A program made the position numbers and the translations under genes. From Triparma verrucosa (taxonomy: Eukaryota; Sar; Bolidophyceae; Parmales; Triparmaceae): DNA of 64,000 nt. The DNA is taken from positions 1-64,000 of the forward strand of contig BRXX01000030.1 of the NCBI GenBank assembly GCA_030267905.1. The letters are read 5' to 3'. The notes beneath the pieces are model-generated. The model was given only the letters and a program-made list of their open reading frames with translations. It had not been told where the DNA came from and did not search any database. Positions within the stretch are counted from its first letter, which is position 1, and every line of letters starts with the position of its first letter. Below, in pieces: positions 8,741-20,273 of this stretch.

Positions 8741-10646
8741 ATGAGTGGATTCGACCCCTTCGCCCCTCCCTCAGGACAAACCTACAGCCAATCGTCAAAC
8801 AACCAATTCGACCCCTTCAACACAGCCCCATCTCCAGCACCCTCAAACAACAATTTCGGCAACAGCAGTTCCACCGTCCAACCCGGCTTCCCCCAGCAGT
8901 CCAGCTCTTCCGGTTTCGACGATTTTAACACCATGTCGTCCGCGCTTCCTCCCTCGAGCGGTTCCTCCGGTTTCGGCGTCGACGACGGTTTTTTCGGCGA
9001 GGACTTCACCCAAAACACTCCCCAACAAAATCCTTCCACTACCAAGCCTACTTTCTCTAGCCAGACGAGCACGGAGTTTGATAGTATCTTTGGGGCTTCG
9101 GCCGTTGACCCTGCGCCCAAGCAGCAGCAGCAGCAGCAACAACAACAACAGGGAAGCGGCAGGAAGCAGGTGAGCCCTCACCCCTGAGAGTCTCAATGCT
9201 CATAATAATAATAGGATAATAATAGCTGAATTAAGAACACCTCTAACGCCCCCTCCAACAAACAAACACCGCCCACCCCCCGTCTTCTCCCCGTCCGTCT
9301 TAGATGGACCGCCGCCAAACAAACACCTCCTTCGACGATTTCTTCAACTCTCCCCCCCAACAACCTTCCCTCCTCCAATCGAAACGTTTCTCCGTCGGCG
9401 GGACCTTCCACGCCACCGAGACCGGCGCTTCCCTCTCCTCGCCTACCAATCTCTCCGCCGTCTCGGACGACGAGGTCTCGGACGATGACGATGATGGGGT
9501 TATGGAGGCTGCTGATAGTTCGATGTTTCACGCTCCTGCTCCTGTTCCTCCAGGGAGCACAACTGCGGGGGGAGGCAGGAACTATGAGGTTACCTTTGAG
9601 ACGGAGAAGGTGAGGCGCGACGGAGGAGTTGAGCGACGGGCGACAATATTCCATTCTAGACTAGATATATCTCGGTCTATGTACTTACTCGTCGGTTCCC
9701 TCGCTCGCAGAAGTTGGGTATGCTATTGGAGAGGCATGACGAGTGGGTACCTGGGAATGGAAAGGTCGCAGGGAAGCTCAAGGAGTGCACCCTGGTCAAG
9801 CTTGTAGTAGAGCACGGTGCCGCTGACGTCAAAGGTGAGATAGTTGGACTCGCAGCCACGTCCCTCCCAACCCTCACCCCTAACACCCCCTCCCCCCTAA
9901 CACGCCCCCCCCCCCCCCAGGCATTAGCGTCGGAAGCCGCGTCCTGGCAGTAAATTCTCACAACTGCGCCCATCGTCCCTACCTCGAAACGCTCAACCTT
10001 GTCAAAACCACCCCGCGCCCTATGAAGATTGTCCTGCAAGAGGGGAAGCTAGCCGACGACGAATGCATAAGCGGGTTCTGTCTTCTCCGCAAGAGTGTGG
10101 GGCCCATACCGCCCAGTGTCTTCTCGACCTGGAAGAGGTGAGCCAAGAGGGGATAGAGGCGCCTCCTTCCGTTATAGACGTCTTCGTCCTCTACTTCTCT
10201 TGGACTTCGTCTTCGTCTTACCCCCTTACCCCCGCAGACGATATTTTGTTCTAGGTGGTGCTGTCGCCAATAAGAATGTGCTCCAAGTGTACAAGAGCAA
10301 GCAGGTAAAGCCATGCCACTCCAAACCACACTGCACTCCGTCATTTTCATAGTTTCCAACTCACCAACACACACACACACACACACAGGATTATGAACAC
10401 GTAGTCGTATCTCTTTTTGAGAGGAGACCCATCGCCGTCAAACTGAAGGCCTACAAGCTAACCCCCAGTTTCAGCATCTCTGCCATGAAGTCCGTTCGCT
10501 ACCCCGAAGTAGGAGCGAACGTCTTCTTCTTCACCCTCATGACTCCTGGGGCAAAGCTCAAGATGATCAAGTTCGGAAGCGACAACGCTGACTCCATTAG
10601 AGACTTACATACGCACGTCACCAGGTTCACTGGAATGGGCAGGTGA
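8741..10646 (+). CDS. Endocytic-adaptor-like protein with DPF motifs, PDZ-like and PH-like domains
   Basis: Six exons (8741-9169, 9304-9609, 9711-9834, 9921-10137, 10238-10304, 10389-10646) join in frame to about 466 aa. The disordered N-terminal half carries clathrin/AP2-appendage-type motifs (FDPFA, FDPFN, GFDDF, SFDDFF) and a polyglutamine run encoded by CAG/CAA near 9120-9150. A PDZ-like core follows (GISVGSRVLAVNS, about residue 285). The C-terminal part reads like a PH domain, starting RRYFVLGGAVANKNVLQVYKS and ending in a helix with DSIRDLHTHVTRF. DPF/FxDxF motifs plus a lipid-binding PH module suggest a membrane-trafficking accessory factor. This is inference from motifs; no named orthologue is assigned. 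Intron 5 ends in a (CA)n tract running into the acceptor. Confidence 0.65.
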
Positions 10647-11046
10647 AGTGCCGAGAGGCTGGTATATTTATCAAACATGTATATTTAGGGGGTTAAGGGA
10701 TGGAGGGCGGAAACGGCGGGGGTGGGAGGAGGGGGGGGGGGGGGACAGGATTAACATTTTTCTATCTCAAACTCAAAAAAGCGAATTTTTCCTATATTAG
10801 AGTTTCCTCGTGACAAAAAAATGCGCCCGACCGACGAATATACGTTTAGACTTTAAGAAAAAATTTAAAATTAAGATATCTTTCCCTTAATAAATCACAA
10901 AAAATACTCCTCAATCCAAAATTTCCAACCTCTTTTCACCCTCAGCCCTGTGGTTGGAAAAAGCTCGAGTGTGAAATTTTCAGCTCCCAACCTACCCTCA
11001 CTCCCGACCACTACCTCACCACCCAAAATCAATCTACGAAACAGAT
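10647..11046. other. Intergenic with poly-G tract
   Basis: This 400-bp spacer contains a near-pure G tract at about 10729-10744, followed by an AT-rich stretch (10770-10920). It probably holds the 3' UTR of the upstream gene and the promoter of the kinase gene. No RNA gene was recognised. Confidence 0.5.
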
Positions 11047-14000
11047 ATGGGTTGCAGCAACTCTAAGGGCGTCGACGGAAATGCCGGCGGCGGTCAGGCC
11101 CCAGGTGAGACCCCACTCAGATAACAACTGTCCGCGCCATAGTGTCTACAGCCAAAAGGGGCTGCAATAGAGGCACTCTAAATGTGTATTTTGCCGAAAA
11201 AGGTCCGCACACACTCCATGCCTCCTAAATCCTCCCCTAACTCTCACTACTTCCCCTCCTTCCGCCTCTTTCACCCCAAAATAGTGGAGAATCCGGGAGC
11301 AGGCCGACCAGCCCCGGGTCGGGCCCAGTCCAGGGGCAGTGCCATCACTGAGAAGAAGATCGAGGTGGCCATGAAGGTTCGCAGGCGTCACGAGAATGTT
11401 TTCGCGGAGGTAAGAACTGCGCCAAGCTCTAAGTACGCGGTGTTAACCCCAAAATTATCCCCAAACTAACATATCTTCCTCGACGACATCTATCATCCCC
11501 ATCCCCAACTAACCCCTCATCCCCCTCCCCTCCCCCCGCCCCCGCCCCCTCTCCCTTTCCCTCTAGGCCCCCGACCTAACCGGCGGTTTCCAGACCGCCC
11601 GCTTCCCCAAGTCGCCGGAGGTCAAGGATACTATTCGCAAGGCCCTGCAGACGAACTTTGTCTTCTCCACCCTTTCCCCCCCTGAGATCGAGGACTTTAT
11701 TGACTTTATGAAGATGGAGAAGTTCATGGTCGGGGCCACCGTAATTAAGCAGGGCGATCCCGGAGATTTCTTCTACGTCTGCGAGGCTGGAAATTTCACC
11801 TACAGTGTGGACGGAAAGACTGTTGGCACAGCTCACCCTGGATCTAGCTTCGGAGAGGTGAGTTGGAATTTTTGCCTCCCCGCCCATGTTACCTTTTGTT
11901 TTCTGACTCGAACATTGCTTGCAACCCAAAACCCCACTGCACTACCCTTTCCCTCGCCGTAGCTTGCCCTCATGTACAACGCCCCTCGAGCTGCGACAGT
12001 CCGTGCCGATGAGGACAGTGTGGTTTGGAGGTGAGACAGCAAGTTTCAAAGCCAATCCTAACCCCCCACCCTCTAACCCAATACATTCTCTATCCCATAG
12101 TCTCAACCGTCAGACGTTCCGTACCATTCTCGCCAACAGCAGCGCTCAGCAGAGCGACAGAATCATCGAGAGTCTCAAGAAGGTCGAAATTCTGAAGGAT
12201 GTTCCTTACAGTCAGGTTAGCTAGCTATCTTCCCCCTCAACGCACTTCGCAAACCACGCCTTCCCTAACACACCTCCCCCCCCCCCCCCCTCCCCAAATA
12301 AAACTTTCCCAGCTCGCCTCCCTTGCTGGCGCCGTCCAGCTCATCACCTACGCCCCCGGGGACAAGATCGTCAAGAAGGGAGAACGTGGAAACATCTTCT
12401 ACATGATCAAGAGCGGAACTGTCCTCTGTACTGACGCCGGCAGCGGCAGCAAGCCCCAGAAGTTCTCGAGTGGAGACTACTTTGGCGAGAAGGCCCTGCT
12501 AACCAACGAGCCCCGTGCTGCCAATGTGACGGCTGAGACCGCCTGTACCGTCTTCGCCCTAGACAGGCAGGGCTTCAACTCCACCCTCGGAGACATCCAC
12601 GTCCTCCTGGAGAAGAACCTCAACCTCAGGGTATTGAGGTCCGTCCCCATCCTCAGTAAGTTGGAGGAGTCAGAGCTTCAGGCCGTTTCCGAGTTGATGG
12701 CTAGCCACACCTTCAAGAAGGGGCAGAAAATCATCACTCAGGGAGAGGTCGGGCACTCCTTCTACATCGTCAAGAGCGGAGAGGCCTCCGCCCAGGCCGA
12801 TGGCAAGGAGCTCAAGGTGTTCAAGGAGGGCGATTTCTTCGGAGAAATGGCCCTGCTCAACGATGAGCCGCGTGTCTGTGATGTCATCGCCATCGCCGAC
12901 AAGGTGGTTGTTTACGACTTAGATAGGGATGCCTTCAACCGCATTCTCGGATCCCTCGAGGACATCATGAAGCGCGCGGTTAGCAAGCGCACGAAGCAGA
13001 ACGCCAAGGCGGGATTCAGCTCCAAGCTGACCGGCGGCGGCGGCGGTGGCGCTAACGGTGGCTCCCCCACAGAGGGAACGAGTCTGAGGTGAGAAAGAAG
13101 CAAGGAGTGAACGACAACAACGACGGTATCGACAGCGACTACTGCAGTATCTGACCCAATCTTCACGCTCGCTGCAGGGACATCCCCAAGAAGCAGCTCA
13201 CGGATGTCGCCTTCCTCGGAACTGGAACCTTCGGACGCGTCACCCTCGTCCAAGACAAGAAGTCCGGTGAGACAATGGCCCTCAAGGCCATGTCGAAGGC
13301 CCAGATTGTCGCGCACAGGCAGCAGGAGAATGTCATGAACGAGAAAAACATCATGGTTCTGTGCAACTCGCCTTTCATCCTCAAGCTTTACGCCACCTAC
13401 AAGGACTCCCAGAAGCTTTACTTGCTCCTCGAGTTCTGCCAGGGAGGAGAGCTATTCACTGTCCTGCACACAGCAGAGCGCGACGGAGTCCCCGAGAAGC
13501 AGGTGAGAGCTGCGACATGTTTGTGGGCGTCGTTTCACTTTGACGGCTGCAGTGTCTAACCCAATCTCAATCTTCACGCTCGTCACAGGCTCTCTTCTAC
13601 GGCGTCTGCGTCATCAGTGCCCTCCAGCACATGGATGCCAAGAGCATCGCGTACCGCGACCTCAAGCCCGAGAACGCCCTCATAGATAAGGATGGATACT
13701 GTAAGATTATCGACATGGGCTTTGCCAAGGTTGTGAGGAACAAGACCTTCACCCTTTGCGGAACCCCCGAATACCTCGCGCCCGAGATTGTCCTAGGAAG
13801 GGGACACAACCGCGGAGTCGACCACTGGGCCTTTGGCATCCTCTGCTACGAGATGATTGCCGGATACTCCCCCTTCGCCGATCTGCAGAACATGGACCAG
13901 GTGGTAATTTGCCAAAACATTGTGAAGGGCAAGCTTACGTTCCCCAAGGGCTTCGACCCCAACTGCAGGGATCTCATTAAGAAGCTGCTGGTCCGCGACC

Positions 14001-14224
14001 CTGTCGGCCGCTTGGGAATGATGAAGGGCGGAGTGCAGGCCATTTGCGACCAGCCCTGGTTCAAGGACGTCGACTGGGCCGCCTACCAGTCGAAGAAGCA
14101 GCCGGCTCCTTGGATCCCCGACTGCGGCGATCCTCTCGACGTCTCTAATTTCGACCCCTACGACCAGGAGGAGTACTACGATCCCAATTTCAAGGACTCA
14201 GGAGATTGGGACAAGGAGTTCTAG
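11047..14224 (+). CDS. Cyclic-nucleotide-dependent protein kinase (PKG-like, AGC family)
   Basis: Eight exons (11047-11104, 11285-11409, 11567-11857, 11963-12030, 12101-12215, 12313-13088, 13178-13502, 13589-14224) give about 797 aa. The protein begins MGCSNSKG, a myristoylation site with an adjacent Cys for palmitoylation, so membrane attachment is likely. Three cyclic-nucleotide-binding domains follow, with phosphate-binding cassettes FGELALMYNAPRAATV, FGEKALLTNEPRAANV and FGEMALLNDEPRVCDV. A Gly-rich hinge near residue 470 precedes the kinase: GTGTFGRV (about 492), ALKAM Lys, YRDLKPEN (about 607), IDMGFAK (DMG in place of DFG, about 628), GTPEYLAPE and an AGC tail ending WDKEF. Regulatory and catalytic parts on one chain define PKG. 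The residue after the cassette Arg is Ala or Val rather than the Thr of mammalian PKG, so the ligand may not be cGMP. Introns 6 and 7 carry a shared repeat. Confidence 0.9.
13138..13177 (+). repeat. Introner-like family B block (kinase intron 6)
   Basis: The 3' end of the intron reads CTGCAGTATCTGACCCAATC, then TTCACGCTCG and a CAG acceptor. Similar blocks end the introns at 13546-13588, 48131-48173, 49267-49303 and, on the minus strand, introns 18045-18118 and 18530-18619. Confidence 0.75.
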
Positions 14225-14535
14225 GGCGTCGTTTTAGGCAGTTTTAGTTTATAACAGGTTTTGCTGGAAAGGAGTGAACGAAGTGTTGGGGAGGAAAGGG
14301 TGGGTGGGGAAGAGAAGGGTGTGGAAAGGAAGGGAGGCTTTTATAATAAGCAAAAGCGCGTATATATTTACTTTTTGACTTGCTGCTCCGGAGCGAATCC
14401 CTTATCCAAGGAGTGAATGAAGGTCGCTGGCGGTCAAGATATCAATATTTACACTAAACTGCCTCACAGATGAGAAATTTAACCCCCTGTCTCCCCCACG
14501 CCATTACAGAGGCACCTAACCTAACCTAACCTAAC
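14225..14535. other. Convergent intergenic region
   Basis: This 311-bp region lies between two convergent stop codons. It contains a short (CCTAA)n run at about 14515-14534 that abuts the stop of the SOD-like gene. Nothing else was recognised. Confidence 0.5.
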
Positions 14536-15246
14536 TCACCGCTGCTCCAGGATGGCGCACGCGATGCGGCCGCCGAGCCAGTTATGGATGATTATTGTGC
14601 GTCCGGACACGTCCGCAGACGAGCCGCCCGTGTCGACGCTCTCCGTGCCGGTGCTCGTGCCGTCGATGGTGTTCGTATTGTATGTGATCGACGTCCACGG
14701 GTCAGTCGTCACGCTGCCCGTGAAGTAGTGGGCGCCCGCTTTGCTCGTGCAGCTCGTGCCAACGTGGATGTGAATGCCGCACGAGTTGGGCGCGCTGCCC
14801 GCACCCGACTGGCACGCGTTGTCGACGCCAGCCAGCTGGTATCCGAACGACTGCGTCGTGCCTATCGTCGTCATCGGCCCAACCGTGCCACTGACTTCGA
14901 GGAACCCTTGGTATCCACTGTATTTCACGAAGCCTGTCGCCGTTAGGGTTTGCTTGCCCTTCTTGCCCTTCATGGACATCATGCCGGCGCTGTTCATGGA
15001 GCCCTTGGACCCCTTGGACTTCTTGGACTTTTTCCCTGCAAATGTGTCAGACGTCGAAGATGAAAACCTCCTCAAAGTGTCTGACTCACCTTGGGCAGCA
15101 ACGGAGGTGGACAAGGGAAGGACAAGTAGGAATGCGAGTAGGAATGCGGTACATAACTTCGTGTTCTTTGTGTGCGTGTCTGTTTGCGTGGGAAGGAAAC
15201 GAAATGTGTCAGCGCAAGAAGATACAAGAAAGAACGAAGATACCAT
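14536..15246 (-). CDS. Secreted Cu-only superoxide-dismutase-like protein
   Basis: Two exons (15246-15090 and 15035-14536) encode about 218 aa; the 54-bp intron has a GTGAGT donor and TTTGCAG acceptor and is in frame, so retention would only add 18 residues. A hydrophobic signal (LLAFLLVLPLSTSVAA) precedes a Lys/Ser/Gly linker and a Cu/Zn-SOD-like domain. The four Cu-ligand positions are matched: GIHIHVG (two His), KAGAHYF and TIIIHNW. The disulfide pair appears as GTSC and RIACAIL. The Zn ligands between the third and fourth Cu ligands are missing, as in fungal Cu-only SODs. It probably acts extracellularly or in the secretory path. The stop codon sits in CGGTGAGTT, which also resembles a donor, so a further exon is possible but not needed. 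Confidence 0.65.
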   Translation of the reverse strand: MVSSFFLVSSCADTFRFLPTQTDTHTKNTKLCTAFLLAFLLVLPLSTSVAAQGESDTLRRFSSSTSDTFAGKKSKKSKGSKGSMNSAGMMSMKGKKGKQTLTATGFVKYSGYQGFLEVSGTVGPMTTIGTTQSFGYQLAGVDNACQSGAGSAPNSCGIHIHVGTSCTSKAGAHYFTGSVTTDPWTSITYNTNTIDGTSTGTESVDTGGSSADVSGRTIIIHNWLGGRIACAILEQR

Positions 15247-15629
15247 CAACCATGCAGGAGATGCAATTTAAACGCACAAACAAGTCATTTACTATCCACG
15301 TTCTCTTCAAACAAGTCTTAGCTTACTCTTACAGCGTCACGTAAATTAACAGTGCTGCAACTCGACGTTATCCTTTTGATATGAGGGTTGACATTCATGG
15401 AAAAGCCGGGTGTCGATCCGATCAACAATTTCTCTGATTTAAAGCCTTTAAACGACTCGAAGCGTATAACATTTTAGTATTGGGACTTTGCGTATAGTAA
15501 AAATGTGAAAATATAAAAAAAACGCAATTTAAGCTTACTTTTAGTCGTCTTTCAATGAAACAAATTTCTTTGTGTTTCTTCTGGAACTGCCAAAAAAATC
15601 TAAATCCAAGTAAAATAACAATTCGTAAC

Positions 15630-16492
15630 ATGCTCGGCTCCAAAGTAGCGCTGGTGACAGGGGCGACGTCTGGAATTGGGCGCGCGACTGCATTGATGCT
15701 CGCAAGGGAGGGAGCTCGTGTCGTTGCAACGGGAAGAAATAGTAGCGCCCTGACTTCTCTGGTCAGCGAGATCGAGCAGGATGGTGGAACTGCCTTTGGC
15801 ATTAAAGGAGACTGCACCAACGACACTGACGTTGAGCGAGTAGTATCTGGGGCGGTAGATAAATTTGGTTCCCTATCGATTTTGATAAACAACGCCGGGG
15901 TGTTGAGAGGAGGAGGTGAGTGGGTGTTGGTTGAGGGCCCCCTTCGCTACGTCTAACTCGACGTCTCTAACTCGCCACAGCGGTTGGAACAGGAGACTCA
16001 GCAACCCAAATGGAAACCTGGGATTTCAATATGGCCGTCAACGCAAGAGCGCCGATGGCCTTCATCGCACATGCCGTCCCCCATCTAAAGGAGAATGAAA
16101 GCTCTGCCATTGTGAACGTTTCAAGTGTGAACGGGCTCCAGTCCTTTGGAGGGACGGCAGGCTACTGCGCCTCGAAGGCCTCCATGGATATGCTAATGCG
16201 CTGCGCCTCGGTTGATCTTGCCCCGTTTGGCATTCGATGCAACAATGTGAACCCTGGCGTCGTCGTCACCAATCTCCAAAAGCGGGGCGGGCTGGACGAT
16301 GAGGCGTACGAGAAGTTCTTGGAAAGATCCAAGAACGTGACGCATCCTCTTTCCCTTTCCCTTGGACGGGTCGCTGTGGCTGACGAGGTTGCGAGTAGCA
16401 TTTTGTTCCTCGCAGATTGCCAACGAAGTGGGTACGTGACTGGCACGTCCTTGAAGGTGGATGGGGGGCGGTCGAATCTTGGGGCGCGCTGA
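15630..16492 (+). CDS. Short-chain dehydrogenase/reductase (SDR)
   Basis: Two exons (15630-15915 and 15981-16492) encode about 265 aa, the usual size of classical SDRs. Motifs in order are the Rossmann glycine motif TGATSGIG (about residue 11), NNAG (about 89), the Ser in VNVSSVNG, the catalytic pair YCASK, and NPGVVVT after it. The C terminus has GYVTGTSLKVDGG, typical of 3-oxoacyl-ACP-reductase-like and related oxidoreductases. The start at MLGSKVALVTG is preferred because the family begins just before the glycine motif. A longer in-frame start at 15555 would add 25 residues. The substrate cannot be read from sequence. Confidence 0.88.
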
Positions 16493-16642
16493 TGAAAGAA
16501 AGCAAAACAAGTAATACTTCTATCTCCAAAAAGAATAAGTTTCTTCTTTGAACTTTCTTCGTCGTTATTTTCTGTTCTTTCCCTAGAACCTTTATAGAAC
16601 CAAAAAACACCGCCCCTTTCCTGTGTTTTTTCCAGTCCGCAC

Positions 16643-19600
16643 TTAAAACACCTCCGAATCCTCCGTCACCGGCGGGCCATCGTTCTTCGGCGCCATGCCT
16701 TTAGGGGGGCCTTTGGGCGGGGGAGGTCTCGCCTTACTAGGCTTCGGTGCAGACGGGGGACCTCCCTTCGACTTCGGTGCAGACGGGGGACCACCCTTCG
16801 GGGCAGACTGAGGCGGAGGAGGCCTAGCATTAGAAGGAGGTCCACCTTTCGGAGGTCCTCCGTTGGCCTTGGGAGGGGGGGGGGCACCCTTGGGAAGCCC
16901 GCCCTTGGGAGGCCCGCCCTTGGGCGGACCACCAGCAGGAGGCCCACCATTGGCCTTTGGAGGAGGAGGTCCGCCCTTAGGAGGTGGAGCTGCACCGGAA
17001 GGGGGGCCTCCGACGCCTGATTCTCCTCCAGGAGGAGGAGGGGGCAAGCCAACTCCCGAGGGAGGCGGCAAGCCGATTCCAGAAGGGGGAGCTCCATGGT
17101 CAGGAGGCGGGCCAAGTCCAGCGGGGGCAGCAAGCCCTGCGGGAGGAGGCCCGAGGTCAGCGGGAGGCGCACCAAGGCCAGCAGGGGGGAGATCAGTGTC
17201 AGCGATGGTCTCTTCCTCCTCTTCCTCCTCTTCCTCCTCTTCCCCCTCTTCCTCCTCCTCTTCCTCCTCCTCTTCATCTTCCTCGTCCTCTTCCTCGTCC
17301 TCTTCCTCGTCCTCTTCCTCGTCCTCTTTTATCGCCGACACATCGAGCTCTTCCTCGCCCTCAATCACTCGCATAATCTTGGCCGCCTTGTCGGCGTCGG
17401 CCTTGATGTCGCCCTTGACCTCTTCCCAAGAATCCTCTTCGAGCTCGTACTTGAGGAGCAGGCCGGACATGAAGGCTTCTTCCTCTCCGAGGCAGTCGGC
17501 CAAAATACTTGGGATGTGCTCTTCCTTGGTAGTCGTGTGCTTGGTCAAGAAGTAAAAGATGAGCAGCCGGTTGTCGACGGCCTCCGGTTCTTCCTCCTCC
17601 TCTTCGGGTTCGTCCGAACGGCCCTCAATTACCTTCATGGCGGTCTCGAGCTGCGACGAGTTAGATTTGAATATAGAATCAAGAACAAAGTAGCGGTGAG
17701 GTGATTGTGCAGAGATCAGCTCCGATCAGCTCCCCGTTATCGTTGTTCACTCCTTCCTCGCTGCTCACCTTTTCCGGGTTGGCGTCGATTTCCTTTGCAA
17801 GGACTACCCACTCCTCGAGGTCAAGCTTGTACTTGTGGAGGAGGCTGTTCAGCAGCTCGACCAAATCATCCTTGTAATCTTCGATGATGCCGTGGACCAG
17901 GTCAACCTTGTCTTTGTTGTGCTTGTCGAAGAAGAAGTAAACGAGCGCCCGTTTATCATAGCACTCGAAAACGATCTCCGGGGTGAGCCCTGAACCCAGC
18001 AGGCCGACGGGAGCTGCGTTTTTCTTCCTTTCTTTCTCTCGAATCTGCGACGAGCGAAGCAAGCGATAAGATTGGGTCAGATGATGCAGCAACCGAGGAG
18101 CACTCCAATATGGCTCACCTCGTCCTCCTTCATCTCCTTCTCGGATTTCTTCTTGAGCTTGCTTTTGGGATTGCCGGCGCCAAAGCCTACACTCCTACCG
18201 TTCGGAAGGCGTTCGACGGGGGCGGTGTTCCAGCCCCCAGAGTCCTTCCTGTGGTAAGTTGCCCTGTCCGCATAGCCGGGGCTACCCTTTGCGGCGCCAG
18301 TTCTCTTGGGAGAGGTCGCGCCCGTGGCAAAGACGGATTTCCTCGGGCTCTTCATCTTGTACTTGGTGGGCTTAAATTTGTATGTGCTGACCTCAGCCTC
18401 CTTGCGCTCTTTCTCCTTGCGCAACTCCTCGATTTTCTTCTCTTTGTCGAGGCGCCACTTCTCGGAGGCACTGTAGATATCTTCAGCGCTCCTCGGAGAA
18501 AGCTGCCCTGATTTCCCCGCAGCCTGGTACTGCGCGATAAGCGGGTGCGACGAGTGAAGATTTGGTTTAGATACTGCAGATCGGTGTGTTTTGATATTTA
18601 TCTCAGTACTTGCTCTCACCCCCTTGACCTTCGGTTGGAACGTCATTTCCTCATCTTCGTTCTTCTTGTACTTCTCGGCGAGCTTCTTGGCGCGCTCCTC
18701 CTTGGCCTTGGCCCAAGCTTCGTTCCTGGCGTCGACGCTCTGGGCGACGCTCATCCTCTTTTGTTTCTTGGGCTTGAGGATTTCCGCATCTCCGTAGATG
18801 CGGGCCGCATTTACGGACTCGACCGGGAGGGCCGAGTTGATCTTGGGCTGGTACGTGTGCTTCTCCTCAACGTCCCGAAGAGTCGAGCCCTTGAAGTTTC
18901 CGACCGGCTGGAACAAACGCTCCTGGCTGCTGCCGAGCTTGGCGGCCAACTGCTCAGACTCTTGTCCGATCTTCTTCATGGTGGCCATTTTCCTTTCCTC
19001 CTCTTGCTTCTTGAAAGCCAACTTCGCGATCTTCTCCTTCTTCTCCTTTCCCAACTTGATCATTTCAGAGACTTTCTTTTTAAAGCTGGTGCCGGATTTG
19101 CCGTTCTTCTTGGCGAGCTGTTTTGCGGGGTAGGGTTAGAGTAAAAAGGTTTGTGAGACGCAGATGTGGACCCTAAACCTCTCTCACCTTCCTACTGCTG
19201 TCAGGAATCATAGGCGACCCCAGCTTTTCCCCCGTATCCTTATCGTACTTTGCCTTCTCGTCCCACGCTTCCTTGAGCTTCTTCGCCTTCTCCTCCTTTT
19301 CTTTCTTCTCCTCATAAAGCCTATCATGAGCACCTTCAACGCCGCCCGGCCTTTGGATCGCTTTGGACCTCTCGTCGATTGTAGGTTGAGCAGCTTTCTT
19401 AACATCATGGGCTGCCTTCTTAACGGCCATCTCCTGCTTTTTCGCGATCTGCTTAGCCTTCAAGTTGAGCCTGGCCCCAACGTCGCCAGCTAGGGCGGCG
19501 GCGACCTGAGCGTCGTCGGAACCGGCCGACTTCAACTTCTCGAGGTCCTTCTTGCGGGCCGAGGAGGCGAGCTTTGAGGAGGTGCCCTTGGCGAGCATCT

Positions 19601-20273
19601 TAGGCTACAGGTTTTGTGTGTGAGTATGTGTGTTTTGTTATGAAGGGTGGGAAGATGGGAGATGGACGGTAGTGCCTCACCTTAAAGTCAAGTCCCTCCT
19701 TCTCCTGTGACGAGCAAAGGTTGTGTTGTGTTAGAGGCGGCAAGGTTATTACGAAAAGAAGGTCCGGAGACAGATGGATGCACGCGAGGGGTGCATATTC
19801 TCACCTTCTTCTCCTTCTCCTCCTGCATGATTTTCATCTTCCGCTCCTTCTCCTCGAGGTGCTGTTTCTGTCTCTTGTCGAACTCAGTTTCCTTGATGGG
19901 GGTGGTCTTCGCGGGGGAAGCCTCGGAACGGGAGAGGGGGAGCATCTCTTTCATCTTCTTACCGGAGGAGGAGAGGGTGGGTTGGAAGGTCGCATCTTTC
20001 GTCTCCCTGAAGGTGGGGGGTTGGGAGGGGGTTAGATGGTGGAGGGGGGGGGGGGGGACCATGGTGTCGGTGAGCATCTTACCTATCCTCCTTATCCTGC
20101 GCAAGTTGGTCCAATTTCTTCTGCTTAAGCTTCTGCTGTTCAGTTGTCCTCTCCCCCAGTGTGTTTGTATTGCTCACGAGCTTGCGGGAGGAGTCATTAA
20201 TCTTGGGGTTCTTCATTTGGGCCATTTCGGTCTTAATCTTTTCGTCCCGGAGCTTTTCAACGGCGGAACTCAT
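16643..20273 (-). CDS. Large coiled-coil protein with duplicated helical domain, acidic stretch and proline-rich tail
   Basis: Eight exons (20273-20083, 20006-19805, 19704-19681, 19604-19188, 19117-18620, 18529-18119, 18044-17769, 17650-16643) join in frame to about 1008 aa. The N-terminal two-thirds is a Lys/Glu-rich coiled coil with scattered short motifs ATFQPTL, HTYQPKIN and MTFQPKVKG and two DSSRK motifs. Exon 3 is a 24-nt microexon (EKEGLDFK). Residues about 590-760 hold two copies of an ~85-residue helical domain (first with ALVYFFFDKH, second with LLIFYFLTKH, both ending VIEG). An uninterrupted Glu/Asp stretch follows, then a Pro/Gly/Ala/Lys tail with many GGPP and PPPPK units. A 5' UTR intron is likely upstream of the ATG (GGTAAAC donor near 20394, CTCCAG acceptor near 20276). 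No named family; a cytoskeletal or scaffold role is a guess. Confidence 0.7.

Noticed and set aside
16863..17704. Plus-strand ORFs with poly-Ser and poly-Leu tracts
   Set aside because: They are antisense shadows of the acidic and proline-rich region of the minus-strand gene, whose splice phases agree over eight exons.
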